A stretch of DNA of 64,000 bases from Daphnia pulex. Its lineage: Eukaryota; Arthropoda; Branchiopoda; Diplostraca; Daphniidae. The first letter of the stretch is position 1, and every line of letters starts with the position of its first letter. Location of the stretch: positions 5,027,001 to 5,091,000 of the forward strand of contig NC_060022.1 in NCBI RefSeq assembly GCF_021134715.1, written 5' to 3'. The position numbers and the translations under genes are program-made. Below the pieces are notes generated by a model, which did no database searches, was not told the origin of the DNA, and saw nothing but the letters and a program-made list of their open reading frames with translations. Positions 12,879-25,379 of the stretch are shown piece after piece.

Positions 12879-13152
12879 TTCTGTTTTTTTTTTCTTTTTT
12901 CTTGAATTTGAATTTGAAACAGAAACACTTTGGGGAGGGGAGGAGAGATGATTTAATCCAATCAATTAACGCTCGAACGAATCCGGAATGGGCTGTGAAT
13001 CACTAAACACACAAACACGGCGGATGAGAAAATAAATCGAATGTTTGTGTGCGGAATTTGGATGCGAGAAAAAAGAACACGTCTGTTCTGTCCAGAGGAC
13101 GGATGACAACTGAAGTCTGGACCGGGTCCGCCCGATGTATTTCTATTGTAGC

Positions 13153-13190
13153 TGGGTGGGTGGTTGGGTTGGATTGGGTGGGTGGGTAGG
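13153..13190 (+). repeat. G-rich tract with quadruplex potential
   Basis: Five GGG runs plus GG runs separated by one to five bases, ending GGGTGGGTGGGTAGG. It sits about 280 bases upstream of the BAMBI start codon, with the G-rich strand opposite the BAMBI sense strand. Confidence 0.5.
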
Positions 13191-16100
13191 AGGAAAGGAA
13201 AAACTAACAAGAAGAAGAAGAATGAGCCACAACAGACAGCAGGGGGTAATAGTGTGTATACCCCGGTCTATAGACACACACACACACACTATGTACACAC
13301 ACACAGGGCAGGCAGGCAGGCAGGCCAGCAGCCGCTTTTAAACGGGCCACGGGTAGACGGCCACAGTATACCAATGAGAGCCGTGGCGGCGGCGGCGGCA
13401 GCGGTGGTGGCGGGCGGCAGGTCGGAGCCAGTTTTTTCTTTCTTTTTTCCCTTGTGCTGGGCTCTCTCCTCTTTTGATAAGGAGCACAAGGATATATCCA
13501 GCCAGAAAAAAAAGGGGCGGGCGCAACCACTCAACTGTGGGGGCCCCTTTTTTTTCTTCCCTTCTCTCTCCTTGGGTTTGAAACGAGCGCCGGACCAATC
13601 AGGAGCCCAAAAATTTAAAAATAAAAAAGGTTTTTTCATTTTATTTTTTGCCTGTGTGGCGGCAGAGCCGAAACGATGGCGCCGACTGTCTTGGTCCTCT
13701 CTCTCTCTGCCAGTGTAATTAGTTGGGGCTGGCTCCTATCTCTTCTTATTTCTCGTCTGGCCCCCATCGTATACACCAGTATATACACACACACACACCA
13801 GCAGACTCTCTCTCCACCTGGTTCTATTGAGAGAGAGAGCAGCAGCAGCAGCTCCTGATGGCCTGGCGCCACACGGCCACAAGATATCGCGGACTTTTCT
13901 TTCTGCTTTTTTGGGAACAGGGAGGAAATATACACTCCCCTCTCTTGTCTCTCTTCTCTCTCTGGGCCCTTTTAACGATAATAAATGAAGCCTCCAGCTA
14001 CTATCTTCTTCTTCTTCTTCTTCCAGACTCTCTTGTTTCAGCCATGACTATACTACCGTATTTTTCGACTCGATGGCTGTGCTGCTGGGCCGCGACTTGT
14101 GTTTTCAGAAGAAGAAGAAGATCCACAGCACACAATTGTTTTGTTTGATATTTTTTGGGGGTTCCGACATTTGCTCTCTCCATTGGCTATAAATAAATAG
14201 CCGGCGCCTAGACAAATAAAACGCAAATGCGCGAGCGGTTTGTGTGTGCACCGCAGAGTCGCCGGCGATTTTTGACTTTTTTCTTCCTTTTTTCGGTGCA
14301 TGGATAATTTGGGTATTTTCTCTCTCCACCAAAAAAGGCATGGATTTTATTTGCAGGAACTAAAATAGCAACAACTACTACTACTGTTGTTGTTGGTTGT
14401 ATTTTTAGACGACACGGAAATCGGCTTTGATGTTTTTAGTCTCTCCGGTTGACTTTGTTTAATTCGATCCCACATTTAAAAGTGTCTTTTTTTAGTATCG
14501 ATTTTGGCTTTTTATTTTACATTTTATTTCGGTTTCGGCTTTGATTCGGAAGGGAGGAAATAAGGAGAGACGGGTCCGTTTGTTTGTTTGTTTGTTTGTT
14601 GATTTTTCCCGCATTTTAAATGATGACCCCCCGATGGTTTTCACGGGAAGAGAATCAACAAGATGGACTTTTGCTCTTATAAGGGCATCTCTATATACAT
14701 GTTGAAATAGAAGAAGAAGAAAAACTACCTGTTACACACAATGAGTGTGTGTGTGTGTATACACTCGGTCGGTCGTCCGTCGTCCAAATTTGACAGCGGC
14801 TTCTCTTTCCCGTCTTTTTGGCGGTTCCAATTTCCCCTTTTCTTTTTCTTTTTTATTTAATTTCGTGCGGGTGGGATTAGATTATCCCGAATTTGAAAAA
14901 TAAATAACGAGTCATCAAGTCAAATCAGTGGCGACATTCGACTGGCCATCGCGGTCGGTCGTTTGTGTAACGAACCGTCTTTTGTTTCCCAAGTCGAATT
15001 ACGTATTTTCTATGAATTTCTATGTGATGCACCGAGAATCTGCACGAATAAAAACCAAAATTGAAATTGAATTTATTCAGAATAAATCAACCGGCGGCGG
15101 TTGTTGCTGTTATTGACTTGGCGGCAACAACAATATCCGCTTTACGAATACAAAACAATCATTTTTTTGTTTTTGTTTTTGTTTTTGTTTTCCCATTTGA
15201 TTATACAAACAAACAAAACAAAAAATACGAAAAATATTTCAATCAACGCGCGTGCCCCGGCGTTCCGATTCGATCCGGCTCGTTTATTTTTCTCTCCCCC
15301 CCGGTTTTTTGTCTTATATAACAACTCACCTATCCCCCTGACGGAAATAAATTTTTGTCTGGAGAAATGGATAGGCCGGGATTGTGTACACATTTCTATT
15401 TTTTCCCTTCCATTTTTATTATTTTTATTTTTTATAATCCCGTAGGAAGAATTGAAATATGTGTGTATGTGTGTGTGTGTGTATAAGGAATAACTCGACG
15501 GAATGGGAGAAAAGAAAAAAATATCTAAAAGGTAAACACGCTACTGGTTAGGTTAGGTTATTATATATTTGAGAGATTTTATTTTATTTTTTCTTTCGTG
15601 TCTTTGTGTGTGACTGGTGAGTCGCGTGCGTTTGCCAGTCACGTAATTTTTTTTCTACTCTTTTTGACCGGCGGGAATTTTCTCGAGCCTCCTTTTTCTT
15701 TATTACAACGAAATCGAATAACACAAGCTAAAGGAAAAGGAAAACACACAGAAATGGGAGGCCAAATGTTATTTGATTCTTTTTTTGTTTTGTTTTTCAA
15801 TTTGGTATATAGTAGCAGCTCAGTATAAATTATTGATGGGGTGCACATTTCAAAGAGTCATCCGGCCGGATCTAATGAATTTCTTTTCTTTTTTTTTTTT
15901 TTTTCTTTCCTTCTGTTGATTTTTGATTTATTTTTAAATTTTTATTTTTTCTTGGGTTTTTAATTTAATGAGGACAACAACTTTTTTGAGGACAAAATCC
16001 GTGTACGAGATTTTCTCACAATTTTCTTTTATTCCATGTCATAGATTTTTCCGAGTTTTTTTTTCCCGAACGAATTCACGCCGTCGTTAAAATATCTCCC

Positions 16101-17589
16101 CTCAATCCTCATTTCCTTACATCCAAGTCGTTAAAAGAAAAATATCCCCCCACGTTGAAAACGATATAAAAACCGGTAAAAAAAACAAAATAATAAGAAC
16201 ACACACAAAAGTTCTTTTTACTTCTTTCAATTTTTTCCCCCTATTTTGTTTATAAATAGCTGTTTTTTCTCTCTCTCTCTGTTGTTGTTGTTGCCACAAG
16301 ACACAACAACAGCTCATAAAATGTAAGCATCTCCATTAAAAAAAAAAAAAAAATAGGAAAATGCGTGGGTAAAATTCGGTTTTTTTATATTCATTTCGGG
16401 ACCCGCTTTTTTCTTCTTTTTATGTATTTTGATTGATAATGAAAAAAAAGCCCCAAAAAATCCGCGCTTCTTCTTTTTATAGACTGCCATTTGTTTTCTG
16501 TTTTCTGTATTTTTTTATTGGAACCGGAAGGTTGGCTGTCGTAACATTTCCTTTTAATTCCGCTTAGAACTTTACGTGATGAGATATTAGAAAATTTAGA
16601 GAAAATTGTCGTCGTCGAAAAAGAGAGAGAGACCGCCGGGCACGATTGAAAACAAAAATAAAAAATTGCGTAAAAAAAAAACCGTCGGGAGCAGCAATTG
16701 TTTTATTTTTATTTTACAGGGAAATGGGAAAACCTGGTTTGGCCAGCAGCAGAGATATCTCCTGGAAATGCACTTTGAGTTGTCGTCTAATGACGCCACC
16801 CGCGCGAATGCATTTCACTTATTCACGGCGTGCTGTGCTGTGTGACTGTGTGTACACAGGGCAGGCAGGCTCCTCCTCCCCCCATTTGAATTAGTCTTTG
16901 TCTTGCTGGCCCTGTGCAAACACACACACAAGGGGGGTAGTATAGCCAATCTTGTCCGTCTTTCTTTCTTTCTCTGTGTGTATAGTAGACATCTATAAAA
17001 GAAGCCCAGCCATGAACCCATCATTTTCGGTCATCCAGAATCATCGACAGGTTCTTCTTCTTTTGAAACCCACCCGCTGACTAATAGAACCACTATACAG
17101 CAGGGCCATCAACAACCAAGAAAGCCGGTATACATATATACACACATATATATATATAAGGCAGCTGTGCTGCTGCTGTGTGTGTGTTCGGCTCCTGCTG
17201 GCTGATGCAGCTCCTTTTTGGTGGGGGCCAAAAAATAAAAGAAGAACTTTTGTTTTTTTTCCTTTTTTCTTCACAATTTTTTTCTTCCGATAATCAAAAT
17301 TCAAAACCGCCCGTCGATTCCAAGACACACACACACGGTTGTTGTTGTTATATAAACCAGTATATTTATTTGATTTCTAAAAGGGCAAAAGAAATCAATA
17401 ATTCTTTTTCTTCTTCTTCTTCTTTCTTTGGATGAGGAATTCCACGCCGGGTTGTGTTGTATATATATTTGATGATGATGATGGGATTGGCGGCGAGTGG
17501 AGAGATCAGTCCCAGCTGATAGTGGAGGACGATATATTTTTCCTATTTTATTTTTTCCTATTTTTCATAAATTATTTCTCGACCAGCCC

Positions 17590-17607
17590 GAGAGAGAGAG
17601 AGAGAGA
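17590..17607. repeat. (GA)n microsatellite
   Basis: About nine GA units; similar GA/CT runs recur at about 13798, 18318, 18898 and 22894. Confidence 0.8.
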
Positions 17608-19690
17608 AGGCCCCTGAAGAGATAGGGTCGCCTTTCCGAAAATCATTCACTTTATTATCATATACAGAGAAAAGAACTTTGGTGGGGGACTTGCAGCAGC
17701 CAGCAGCCGTTTGATGCCCAGTTAAAAGTGTTTCGATGTTTTCACCATTTGGCTGATGTGTGTGTGTGACGGCGGCTCATTTCCACAAGCTTCTTTTTCT
17801 TTTCTTTTTTCTTTTCAAAACAAAAGCTGATGTATCCAGTTCGTGTAAGTCCTATATAGTATAAAAGAAGCTCTTACCGGTTGGTTCTCTCTCTCTCTCA
17901 GACTCTCTTATCTCTTTCCCATGCAATCAACCAAAAAACTTTTTACGGAGTAGAGACACAAGTCGACAACCTCCCCCCCAAAAAAAGGGCCACAGCTCAG
18001 CATATAGGAGTGAGACAGACTCTTATTTAAAATAGAACTTATTTTTTTCCTTCTTTGTATTATATTTAGTCCCTTTTTTCGCCTAATTGCTGCACTCTAA
18101 CAGCGCGAGACTTGAATATCAAATTCAAGAGTCTTTACTACACCACTTATTTCACCACATTTCCTTCTTTTATTTTTATTTTAGTTTTTAAAAATCGTAT
18201 TAAAGGTTTTACTCCCCACCCCAAAAGTTAATTTTTTGATTTATCACAAGGGTTTCAATCCGAAGCTTATACATGTATCTACGTTGCAAGGCTATGTAAA
18301 TAATAGGTTAGGATTATTAGACCAAGAGAGAGAGAGTGGGTAGTAGTAGTAGTAGGCAGTATCAAATGTCAAAGGGGGGGACAAAAACCAACCAAGTCAT
18401 TTTAGCTAGGGACTGAGACCCTTAACAAAATGGATGGGGATATTGCGCTGGCTGGACGGCTGGGCTGCTGGTTCCAGTGGCGCTGGAACCAGCAGTCCAC
18501 TTCTCTATATAAATATCGACTTGTTGGAAATTGATAAGCCCATCATCTCTAAAACGGATATATATTGTTTTTTTGTGTTTTGTTTTAAAAGGGGGGAGAT
18601 GAATAAGGGGAGGAAGATATACAAGTCTACAAAGGGAGGAGCAGCCCCCCTTCTTTACTTTTACAATGAAAATTTCTCTTTTATTTTTCTTGGTTTCCTG
18701 ACTGGGCCAGACATGGAAATCGGCGGGGGGTTTCGTCCGAACTCGGGGAAAAAAAGGTCAACTGTCGCCACATCTATTTTTTTCCCCCCTCCCTTATGGC
18801 CAGCAGTAGTAGTAGTAGCCAGTATGATAGTATAGTAGTCTCCTGGTTACCAGTTAAATGTTTTTTCTCTATGTCTCTGTTTTCTCTCTCTCCCCGCGGA
18901 GAGAGAGATAGCGTATGTTTTATTATAGACAGATTTAAGACTTAGAGAGACCCCCTCAAATATAATAAACCATGGCACCAAAAATGTGTGTGTGCGTTCG
19001 CATGTATATGGATGGCGAGGGTATATACACAGCTATATACTAGCTGACGTCGGAATGAATTTCTTTTGATTTTATTTGTCTCTCTTCTCTATATGTGTCG
19101 ACTGCTGCGCGCTGGTAAATTAAAATCCACTTTATGCAGTCTGGCTGGCTCTTTTTTTTCTTCTTTTTTAAATTGGTAAGAAATAAAAAATGAGGAGAGA
19201 TAAGGAAAGAAGGAAAAAAAAAGAAAGATAGTTGTTGTCACGGTCGCGACGGTGTAATCAAAACTACTTTTTTTTGGTCGTCGTCGTTGTCCCTTCGGTA
19301 GTTGAGAGAGAGAGGCGGTGGCGGCGGTTTTTTTATTTTGGTGGCGGCACGGCGGCGGCAGCGGCGGCGACAAGCGCAGTGGCGACAATCCTATCGGGAT
19401 GGGACGATGATGTACACACGTCTGGCATCCAATTTTGTATTTTTTTTTGTATTTTTTTTTTTGTGAGAGAGAAAATGTGGAACGGAAACCTGGAAAAACG
19501 CTCAATTCGATTAACTTTGATCGGAATTATAAATTTTTTTGGGTTTCTTTGTTGGGCTCAAAAGAAAAAACCAAAATTAACTTTTTTTCAAAAAGAAAAA
19601 AAAGGCATTTGCGCGCTTTTATTCCGGACGACCGAGTGCCTTTACACAAGTTTGTTGTGTGTGCCCTGTTATTAGGCACCATTTCGTATT

Positions 19691-19709
19691 ACACACACAC
19701 ACACACACA
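19691..19709. repeat. (AC)n microsatellite
   Basis: Uninterrupted AC run of 19 bases in the gene-poor block. Confidence 0.85.
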
Positions 19710-21030
19710 TGGGCTCTATTCTTTTATGTACTGCGCAATCTAGAAGAGGAAATGGTGGGAACAGTCTACACACACTTCTTTTTGTGTGTATCTTTTTTTT
19801 TTCTGTAAAAAGAAAAAGAAATGAACGTCGCTGTTTTCGTACCCTGTGTTTAAAGTCCCATCTCCTCTACATATGAAAAGAGCAGCAGCAGCCCCCTGTA
19901 CTTTTCAGATGGTTGGGCGGCTACGCCGGCGCACAGGCGCTTATATTTCTGTTCTTCTCATTTCTATTGGATGTGGTGTACACTCTCTATAGAGACGGCT
20001 GGGCTTTTATTTTCTAGACTACATATTATGTGTGTTCCACCTTCATCGTGAAGGTAGAGAGGGGACGTTTCTTCTTGCGGATGTCTTCAATTTTTTCCCG
20101 AGTAGAAAATGTCTGGTCTGCTCTGGCCCTGGCTATATGTGGATGATTACATAGTACAAGGGCCACCAATTTCCAGTCATTCCCCCCCACTCTTTCCCTG
20201 ATGGAATTGTCTTGTCTAGTTATCAAACATTTTTTTTTTCTGGTTCTTCTTTGTTTTTTTTTTCCTTTTAAATTTGAAATGAATTTAATTTAATTTGAAT
20301 TGAATTCATTTTTGAAAAAAATAACGTCAATTTTCTAGGCGTCGGTTAAGCGTGTAAACGGTCGAGGAAAAACGAAAATCTGAACTGATAATGATGATGC
20401 ATTAATATTCGACTCATCATCAATCAAGAGGCCCTTCATAAAATTTCCAAATCATATGGAATCACATGACGTGTGTGGATTACCTGTGGTCGCACTAAAT
20501 ATTCAATCAAAGCCTAATGGATTGATATTTTTCAGAGATGGGCGGATTGATTATACATTCTTTTTTTTGAAAAAAAAGCTCTTCTCGCTTTTTCTTGAGC
20601 AAGATGTGAAAATTCTCTGCGATTAACTTGTCTGCTCCTGTCATAATCACTACAGTAATTATACACACGGCGGTTGTATATAATATTCAAATATTTTTTT
20701 CTAAAATGTTATGTCCACCCCTCAAAAAAGGTAAAAGAAAAAAACTTTCATCCATCTGTTCATTGGGGGGATTTTGGACGACCGACGGGAGAGTCTCATT
20801 AAAAACATTTTCAATGTTACGTTCTTGTTGTGTGGAAGGTTATCGATCATATCGTCGTTTTTTCTGTCCGTCTCTGCTGCTGTCCGTCTCTGCCGTGTAT
20901 TATTCCGGTTCGATGTTTTGTTTTTTCTCTAGAATGGATAGCCAGAGAGAGAAGGATGGCCCCTTTCAGCGGTCACTAAAAGCAAAGTCATGTTAGACTC
21001 TTTTTCTAGCTCTCATCTAAGAGCCCGGTT

Positions 21031-21046
21031 CCCCCCCCCCCCCCCC
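21031..21046. repeat. Poly-C tract of 16 bases
   Basis: Uninterrupted run of 16 C within GGTT(C)16AAC. Assembly length may be unreliable here. Confidence 0.85.
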
Positions 21047-21213
21047 AACAAAATATTTTGGTTTTCTTCTTTTTTCCCTCCACTTTTATTTATTTGTCTT
21101 TTTTTGTTTTTTTCTTTATCCGTTCATTCGGGAGTCTGTGGGTCTTCACGATTCCGTTTGTATATATCTATGCGAGGCGACCTTGTGCCGTTGAATTATA
21201 TTCCCCATCGATT

Positions 21214-21233
21214 TGTGTGTGTGTGTGTGTGTG
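21214..21233. repeat. (TG)n microsatellite
   Basis: Ten TG units, part of the simple-repeat-rich block. Confidence 0.85.
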
Positions 21234-22552
21234 CTGGCCCTGGCCGGCGTGCATACATTCGTCTATAGTTCGGATGTGTATAAATTTTTCAAAGCCGGTT
21301 GGACACGTCGTCGACATTCTTTTGTATTTTATTTGTATTTTAGTATTCCCGATCAAATGGCATTCCTATTCTATTGGTTGGCAGCTAACTTTTTTTTTTT
21401 TTTCCGTTATTATTATTGGGCTGCGATTGGTGATGGCGTGCATGTGTGTGTGTGTCTCCTCGTCGCTGTTGTTGGAATCTAATGTCAAATATTCGGGGCA
21501 AAGCGCCCAGCTGATGGGCTGGCCGGCCGTCATCTCGTCGTCTCTATAGATAGTAGAGGAAAAAAGGCAAAAGAGGCCAAAGAGGAGAGGAGATAATTTA
21601 ACATTCTACGTCGTCAAATAAGTCTGTCAATAGATGTTATCGATCGACCAGAAGGAGAAGAAGAAGAAGACGAAGAAGAGGAGGAGTCGCTTTCTTTTCT
21701 TCTCCTTGTGGATATTTGCTGACAGGTTTTTGTCTTCGAGGACGTACGACGACGACGAGGGACACACACACACGTAGATGGGGACATTAAAGAAGAAGAG
21801 GAGCTGCTGGTGCTGGTGCTGGCTCTGGCGCTGCTTCTCTCGACATTCTTGCGCGACCTTTTCCCCTCGTTTTTCGGGGCCCCGATCTTTATCGACAGGT
21901 CTATTCCTCCTCTCACCGGTTTTCATCTTCTTCTCTTCGCTTTCGCCTTCTTCTTCTTCTCGTCTCCTTTCCGCCTGGTTTCCCTTTCAGATTGATCCTC
22001 CTCATCACGGGACCCCAATGTGTTACATTCTCTGACAGGTGGAAAACCAACGAATTTTTATTCATTCCCCGGCCATTTGAGATTTTTATTTTTCTATTTT
22101 TTTAATTTTTTTTTGTTTGGCCGCTCGTTATTTAATTGAGACTGTTTGGATTGAATCCATCATCTTTTTATTTAAACGAATTGCGTGTCGCTAATTGAAC
22201 GGATTTAATTGTTCGAAGGTTTCTTTTGGGTTGCGTTCTTCTTCTTAAACTCGTTATTGTATCAAATGGCAATGAAGTCAAATTCGAGATTTCTTTATTG
22301 CTTTTGATTTTGTTTTATTGTTTTTTATCACTGTGAAATTGATAAGCGGCATTAATACAGCCAAAGGGGGGGGTGGGTTGGGGGACTAAAGGAATTGAAT
22401 CGCCGCCTTATTTAGTCGACATGTTTGGGCAAAGGAATGCCTTGTGTACACATTTGATTAAATAAAAAGAAAGAAAAGAAAAGAAAAAGGGGAAATTTCT
22501 ATTTTTTTATCTTTTTTAAAAAAGAAACCAAAAAGGAGAAATTGGGTTTAGA

Positions 22553-22566
22553 CTGACATCTAGCGG
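22553..22566 (-). promoter_or_regulatory. CTCF-like site, two mismatches
   Basis: On the minus strand the bases read CCGCTAGATGTCAG, differing from CCASYAGRKGGCRS at two positions. It lies about 20 bases past the stop codon of the second pseudoreceptor, in the same orientation and nearly the same place as the full match after BAMBI. Confidence 0.25.
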
Positions 22567-22586
22567 CCGATGGAAGAAAGAAACTA

Positions 22587-23692
22587 TCAGTAGACTTGCT
22601 GCCGCTGGAGAACGCAGCACCCCGTGATCCCGATGGCCAGCAGAACGACCAAACCGACGCAGAAAACGATCATAACAGTTGGATTGGAAAGTGAGTTATT
22701 GTTGGGAGCGTGATTGTTGTTATTTAACGTCAATACGGCCTGGTTGCTCTTGTCGGTCGTGACGTGAGTGGCGCCTTCTCCTCCGATGTTATCGCCCGTC
22801 TCCTGGCCGTCAGCTCCTTCTTGAGAATTCCAAAAATTTTTTCTTTTTTAAAACTGTGTTGTTATTATTGACTCGAGTTGTATACGACCGCGTCAGAGAG
22901 AGAGAGAGAGAAAAGAAAGCGGTAAATTCGATTGCTCTGACCAGATTGTCCGGTGCGATCGGTTTGGGTGAGTTGTTGCAGCCGCAAATCCTCTTTATTG
23001 CACATTTGAGTGCGGCAGCAGAGCAAAATGGGCCATCGAACACGCAATGATGACGGGCTTTTGGGCGGACGGTTCTCGCATAAAAGTGGCGTCTTGAGGC
23101 TGTTAAAAGAAGAAAAAGAAAAAGGAGAAATGTGGCGCGTATTGCCAATCAGATTTATCGCCGACTCTTGTACATATTCGCTCATAGAGAGAAACGTAAT
23201 AAAAATACTTGACGCAGCCTTTTGTGACGGGATTGGTCCCGTCCCGGCGGTCGAGATATTGCGAATAACACAAGCCGGAAGTGATGCAAACAGGTTCGGC
23301 CATCTCCTGGCAAATTCTCGTCGTACAGATGCACTGGATCGTTTCGTCTTTAGAATAAAATGCAAAAGTCAAATTTAAAAAAAAAAAAGGAAATGTTATT
23401 CTTCAGTCCATTTGATCGCTGAGGAAAAGCTCAGTCAATGTCGATTTTTGATGGAAAGAAATGTCGTCAAGTCGACTGTGACTGGACTTATTGAATGGCC
23501 GGCCATGTACAGAGTTTAGTTTGGTTAAATGGCACGACAAAGGGCCAGCACACGGATCGCATTTGTCACGGACCAGCAGATAGTCAAGAGTTAGTCAGGA
23601 TTTGATGGACGTGTCGAGATGATGATACCTTGTTCGCTTTCCGCCAGGGCCAAACTGATGAACATGACAAGAGCGTTCCAGTGAGCTTCCAT
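22587..23692 (-). CDS. Kinase-less BMP/activin type I receptor-like membrane protein
   Basis: Four exons (23629-23692, 23209-23347, 22942-23099, 22587-22819) join in frame to give 197 residues. MEAHWNALVMFISLALAES is a signal peptide. The mature ectodomain has ten cysteines in the activin-receptor order: CIC, C, then VCITSGLCYSQYLD, GC, LLC, CCRTQMCN. The CCRTxMCN end and the CITSGxCY segment resemble BMP type I receptors more than BAMBI. A Thr/Asn/Gly-rich stalk follows, then one membrane helix (VMIVFCVGLVVLLAIGITGC) and a cytoplasmic tail of about ten residues ending QRQQVY. There is no kinase or GS domain. By analogy with BAMBI it could bind ligand or receptor and dampen signalling; that is inference. 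A Ly6-family protein is the main alternative, but the cysteine spacing and membrane helix in place of a GPI signal argue against it. Confidence 0.85.
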
Positions 23693-25379
23693 GATGATGA
23701 TACGCCAACGATGTAGTTACAAAAGACGGTGACTGAACGCCAAATAATGCTAATCTCAGCCCGGGCAGTCGGATTTCAAAAAGGCACAACTTTGCTGCCG
23801 TGATTTTAGATTCGGTTAAAAGAAGGGAGATCGAAATATCGACAAATAAAGGCGACTCGGTCCCCCAAACTGGAGAAAGAAACAGCCGAACACCTGGTCG
23901 ACTCTTTGGAAACTGTCGGACGAAAAAGAGTTGGTAAGTCTTGTGTATTTATAATATGCATATACTACGTCTGTTTTGTAGAGATGAGTATAATAACAGT
24001 ATACGCACTGCTGGTGGAAAAACAAAATAAAAACAAAATGACAAACATCTTTCGGGACTGTCGGACATGTTGGGCGCGCGCTCGAGCCATTCGGACGTTC
24101 AGACAAGGGAAGCGAAAGCTATTCATCAAGAAGATCTGCAGCCCGTTTTTGGGGAGAAGAGATGGAGGCTGTTTGGTGTTCTCTCTACCGATGCAGCAGC
24201 ACCTTTCTCTCTAGCTGCATCGCTGTTAAAAAAATGGTACCAATACCTTATTCTTGTGTGCCATCTTTCCTCCACTTCTTGTCGCCCATAAGTCAAAGTC
24301 TTCTCGTAATTGCCGACGAGTCCGCTTTATGGAAAGAAAAAATCATCGGCTCAGAAAAATCATATTTCAAAGCGACTTTTCTCAGGGACTTTTTTTTTTC
24401 TTTTTTCGAAAGACCTTTTCTTTTTGAACTTAAACATATTTTAGCGATAATTTGTCCAATTGAATTGGTTGATGCCTCAATGTTTTATACGTCGATCTTT
24501 GATTTGGATTCATTTAGTGAACAACTTCGCAGATAGGTACATAGGATGCCACATTTACCGTGTGACACGAAGCTACTACAAGCATGTATAACCGCGGTCA
24601 TGAATAATAATTCCGGAGAGCCTCGAGGCTCACTTCCTGTTGCGCTATTCGTCATAAAAGAAAATGTTTGGCAGTTCCGCCATTGAGAGTAAATGGTGGC
24701 CAAGCCTCAATGCTTGGGCCGGTCGAGGCCGGAAAACTATCCAGCTTGTAATATATCGTCGTAAAAGTGCGTAGTAACTGTTGCAACTGTTTCATTTTGT
24801 CCTTTCCGGTTTCCATTCCCTTCCGGATTCCTCCATTCAAACGGGTGTCTATCAATAACCTTAATCATTCTTATTTATTTAGTCTTTTTACGACCGATAA
24901 TTTAGGGCAATTTCTTTATTTTTTAGAAAATGTAAAATCTCTCGAACATCGCTCGGTGGCACTGCAATGGCATCGTGTAAAAGCTGCCTCGTATATTTCT
25001 TATGCAACTACACAAAAGGGAATGACGAGGGTTTTATGGCATCAAAGCTATTTATATCAATGAAATTGAATTCAGCATTTTCATTACGTAAGATAAAAAA
25101 AAGTAGTTTGAATTTTTGTTGCCCCTTATACTTATCTTAATTCAACATATGTTGAAAAAGTTCCTTTAAACATCGAACTTGCAAGGAATTTCAGTAAAAA
25201 GGAAACAAATTTTTGCATTCTAGCTACGCAATATACCCGCCCGGCATAAAATTACACGGAGGGTTTCTGCACGGTATTTTTTTATACTGACCACTTATTG
25301 ACCAGTCCTTCAAATACTGAGTTTTTAGGCGTGTAATAGATGGCGTGTTCATTTGTGTCAGTTATGGCGTTATGGGCTC
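23693..25379. other. Upstream region of the second pseudoreceptor, no gene seen
   Basis: Holds the presumed promoter of the minus-strand gene starting at 23692. An ATG frame at 24162-24536 codes for 124 residues with no recognisable domain and F/S/L-rich composition. I do not call it a gene. Confidence 0.5.

Larger units (their letters stand above)
12879..22586. other. 9.7 kb gene-poor, microsatellite-rich block
   Basis: No convincing coding exon, tRNA or rRNA seen. The stretch is packed with CT/GA runs, CA/TG runs, poly-T and poly-A tracts, trinucleotide runs such as AAG and CAG, and short GC-rich islands (for example 13340-13430 and 19310-19390). Frames that stay open here translate to F/S/L-rich low-complexity peptides. 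It lies upstream of BAMBI and downstream of the second pseudoreceptor, so it probably holds the BAMBI promoter, the 3' UTR of the second gene (down to about 22.4 kb) and possibly enhancers. Confidence 0.6.

Noticed and set aside
15546-15562. GGTTAGGTTAGGTTA, like the arthropod telomere unit TTAGG
   Set aside because: Only about three units, internal to a simple-repeat block; chance is likely.
21058-21549. 163-codon plus-strand frame with F, V and C runs
   Set aside because: Translation of poly-T and TG repeats; looks like membrane protein only because of repeat composition.
24162-24536. 124-codon plus-strand frame starting with ATG
   Set aside because: No domain, no splice partners, composition as expected from AT-rich DNA; not enough to call a gene.
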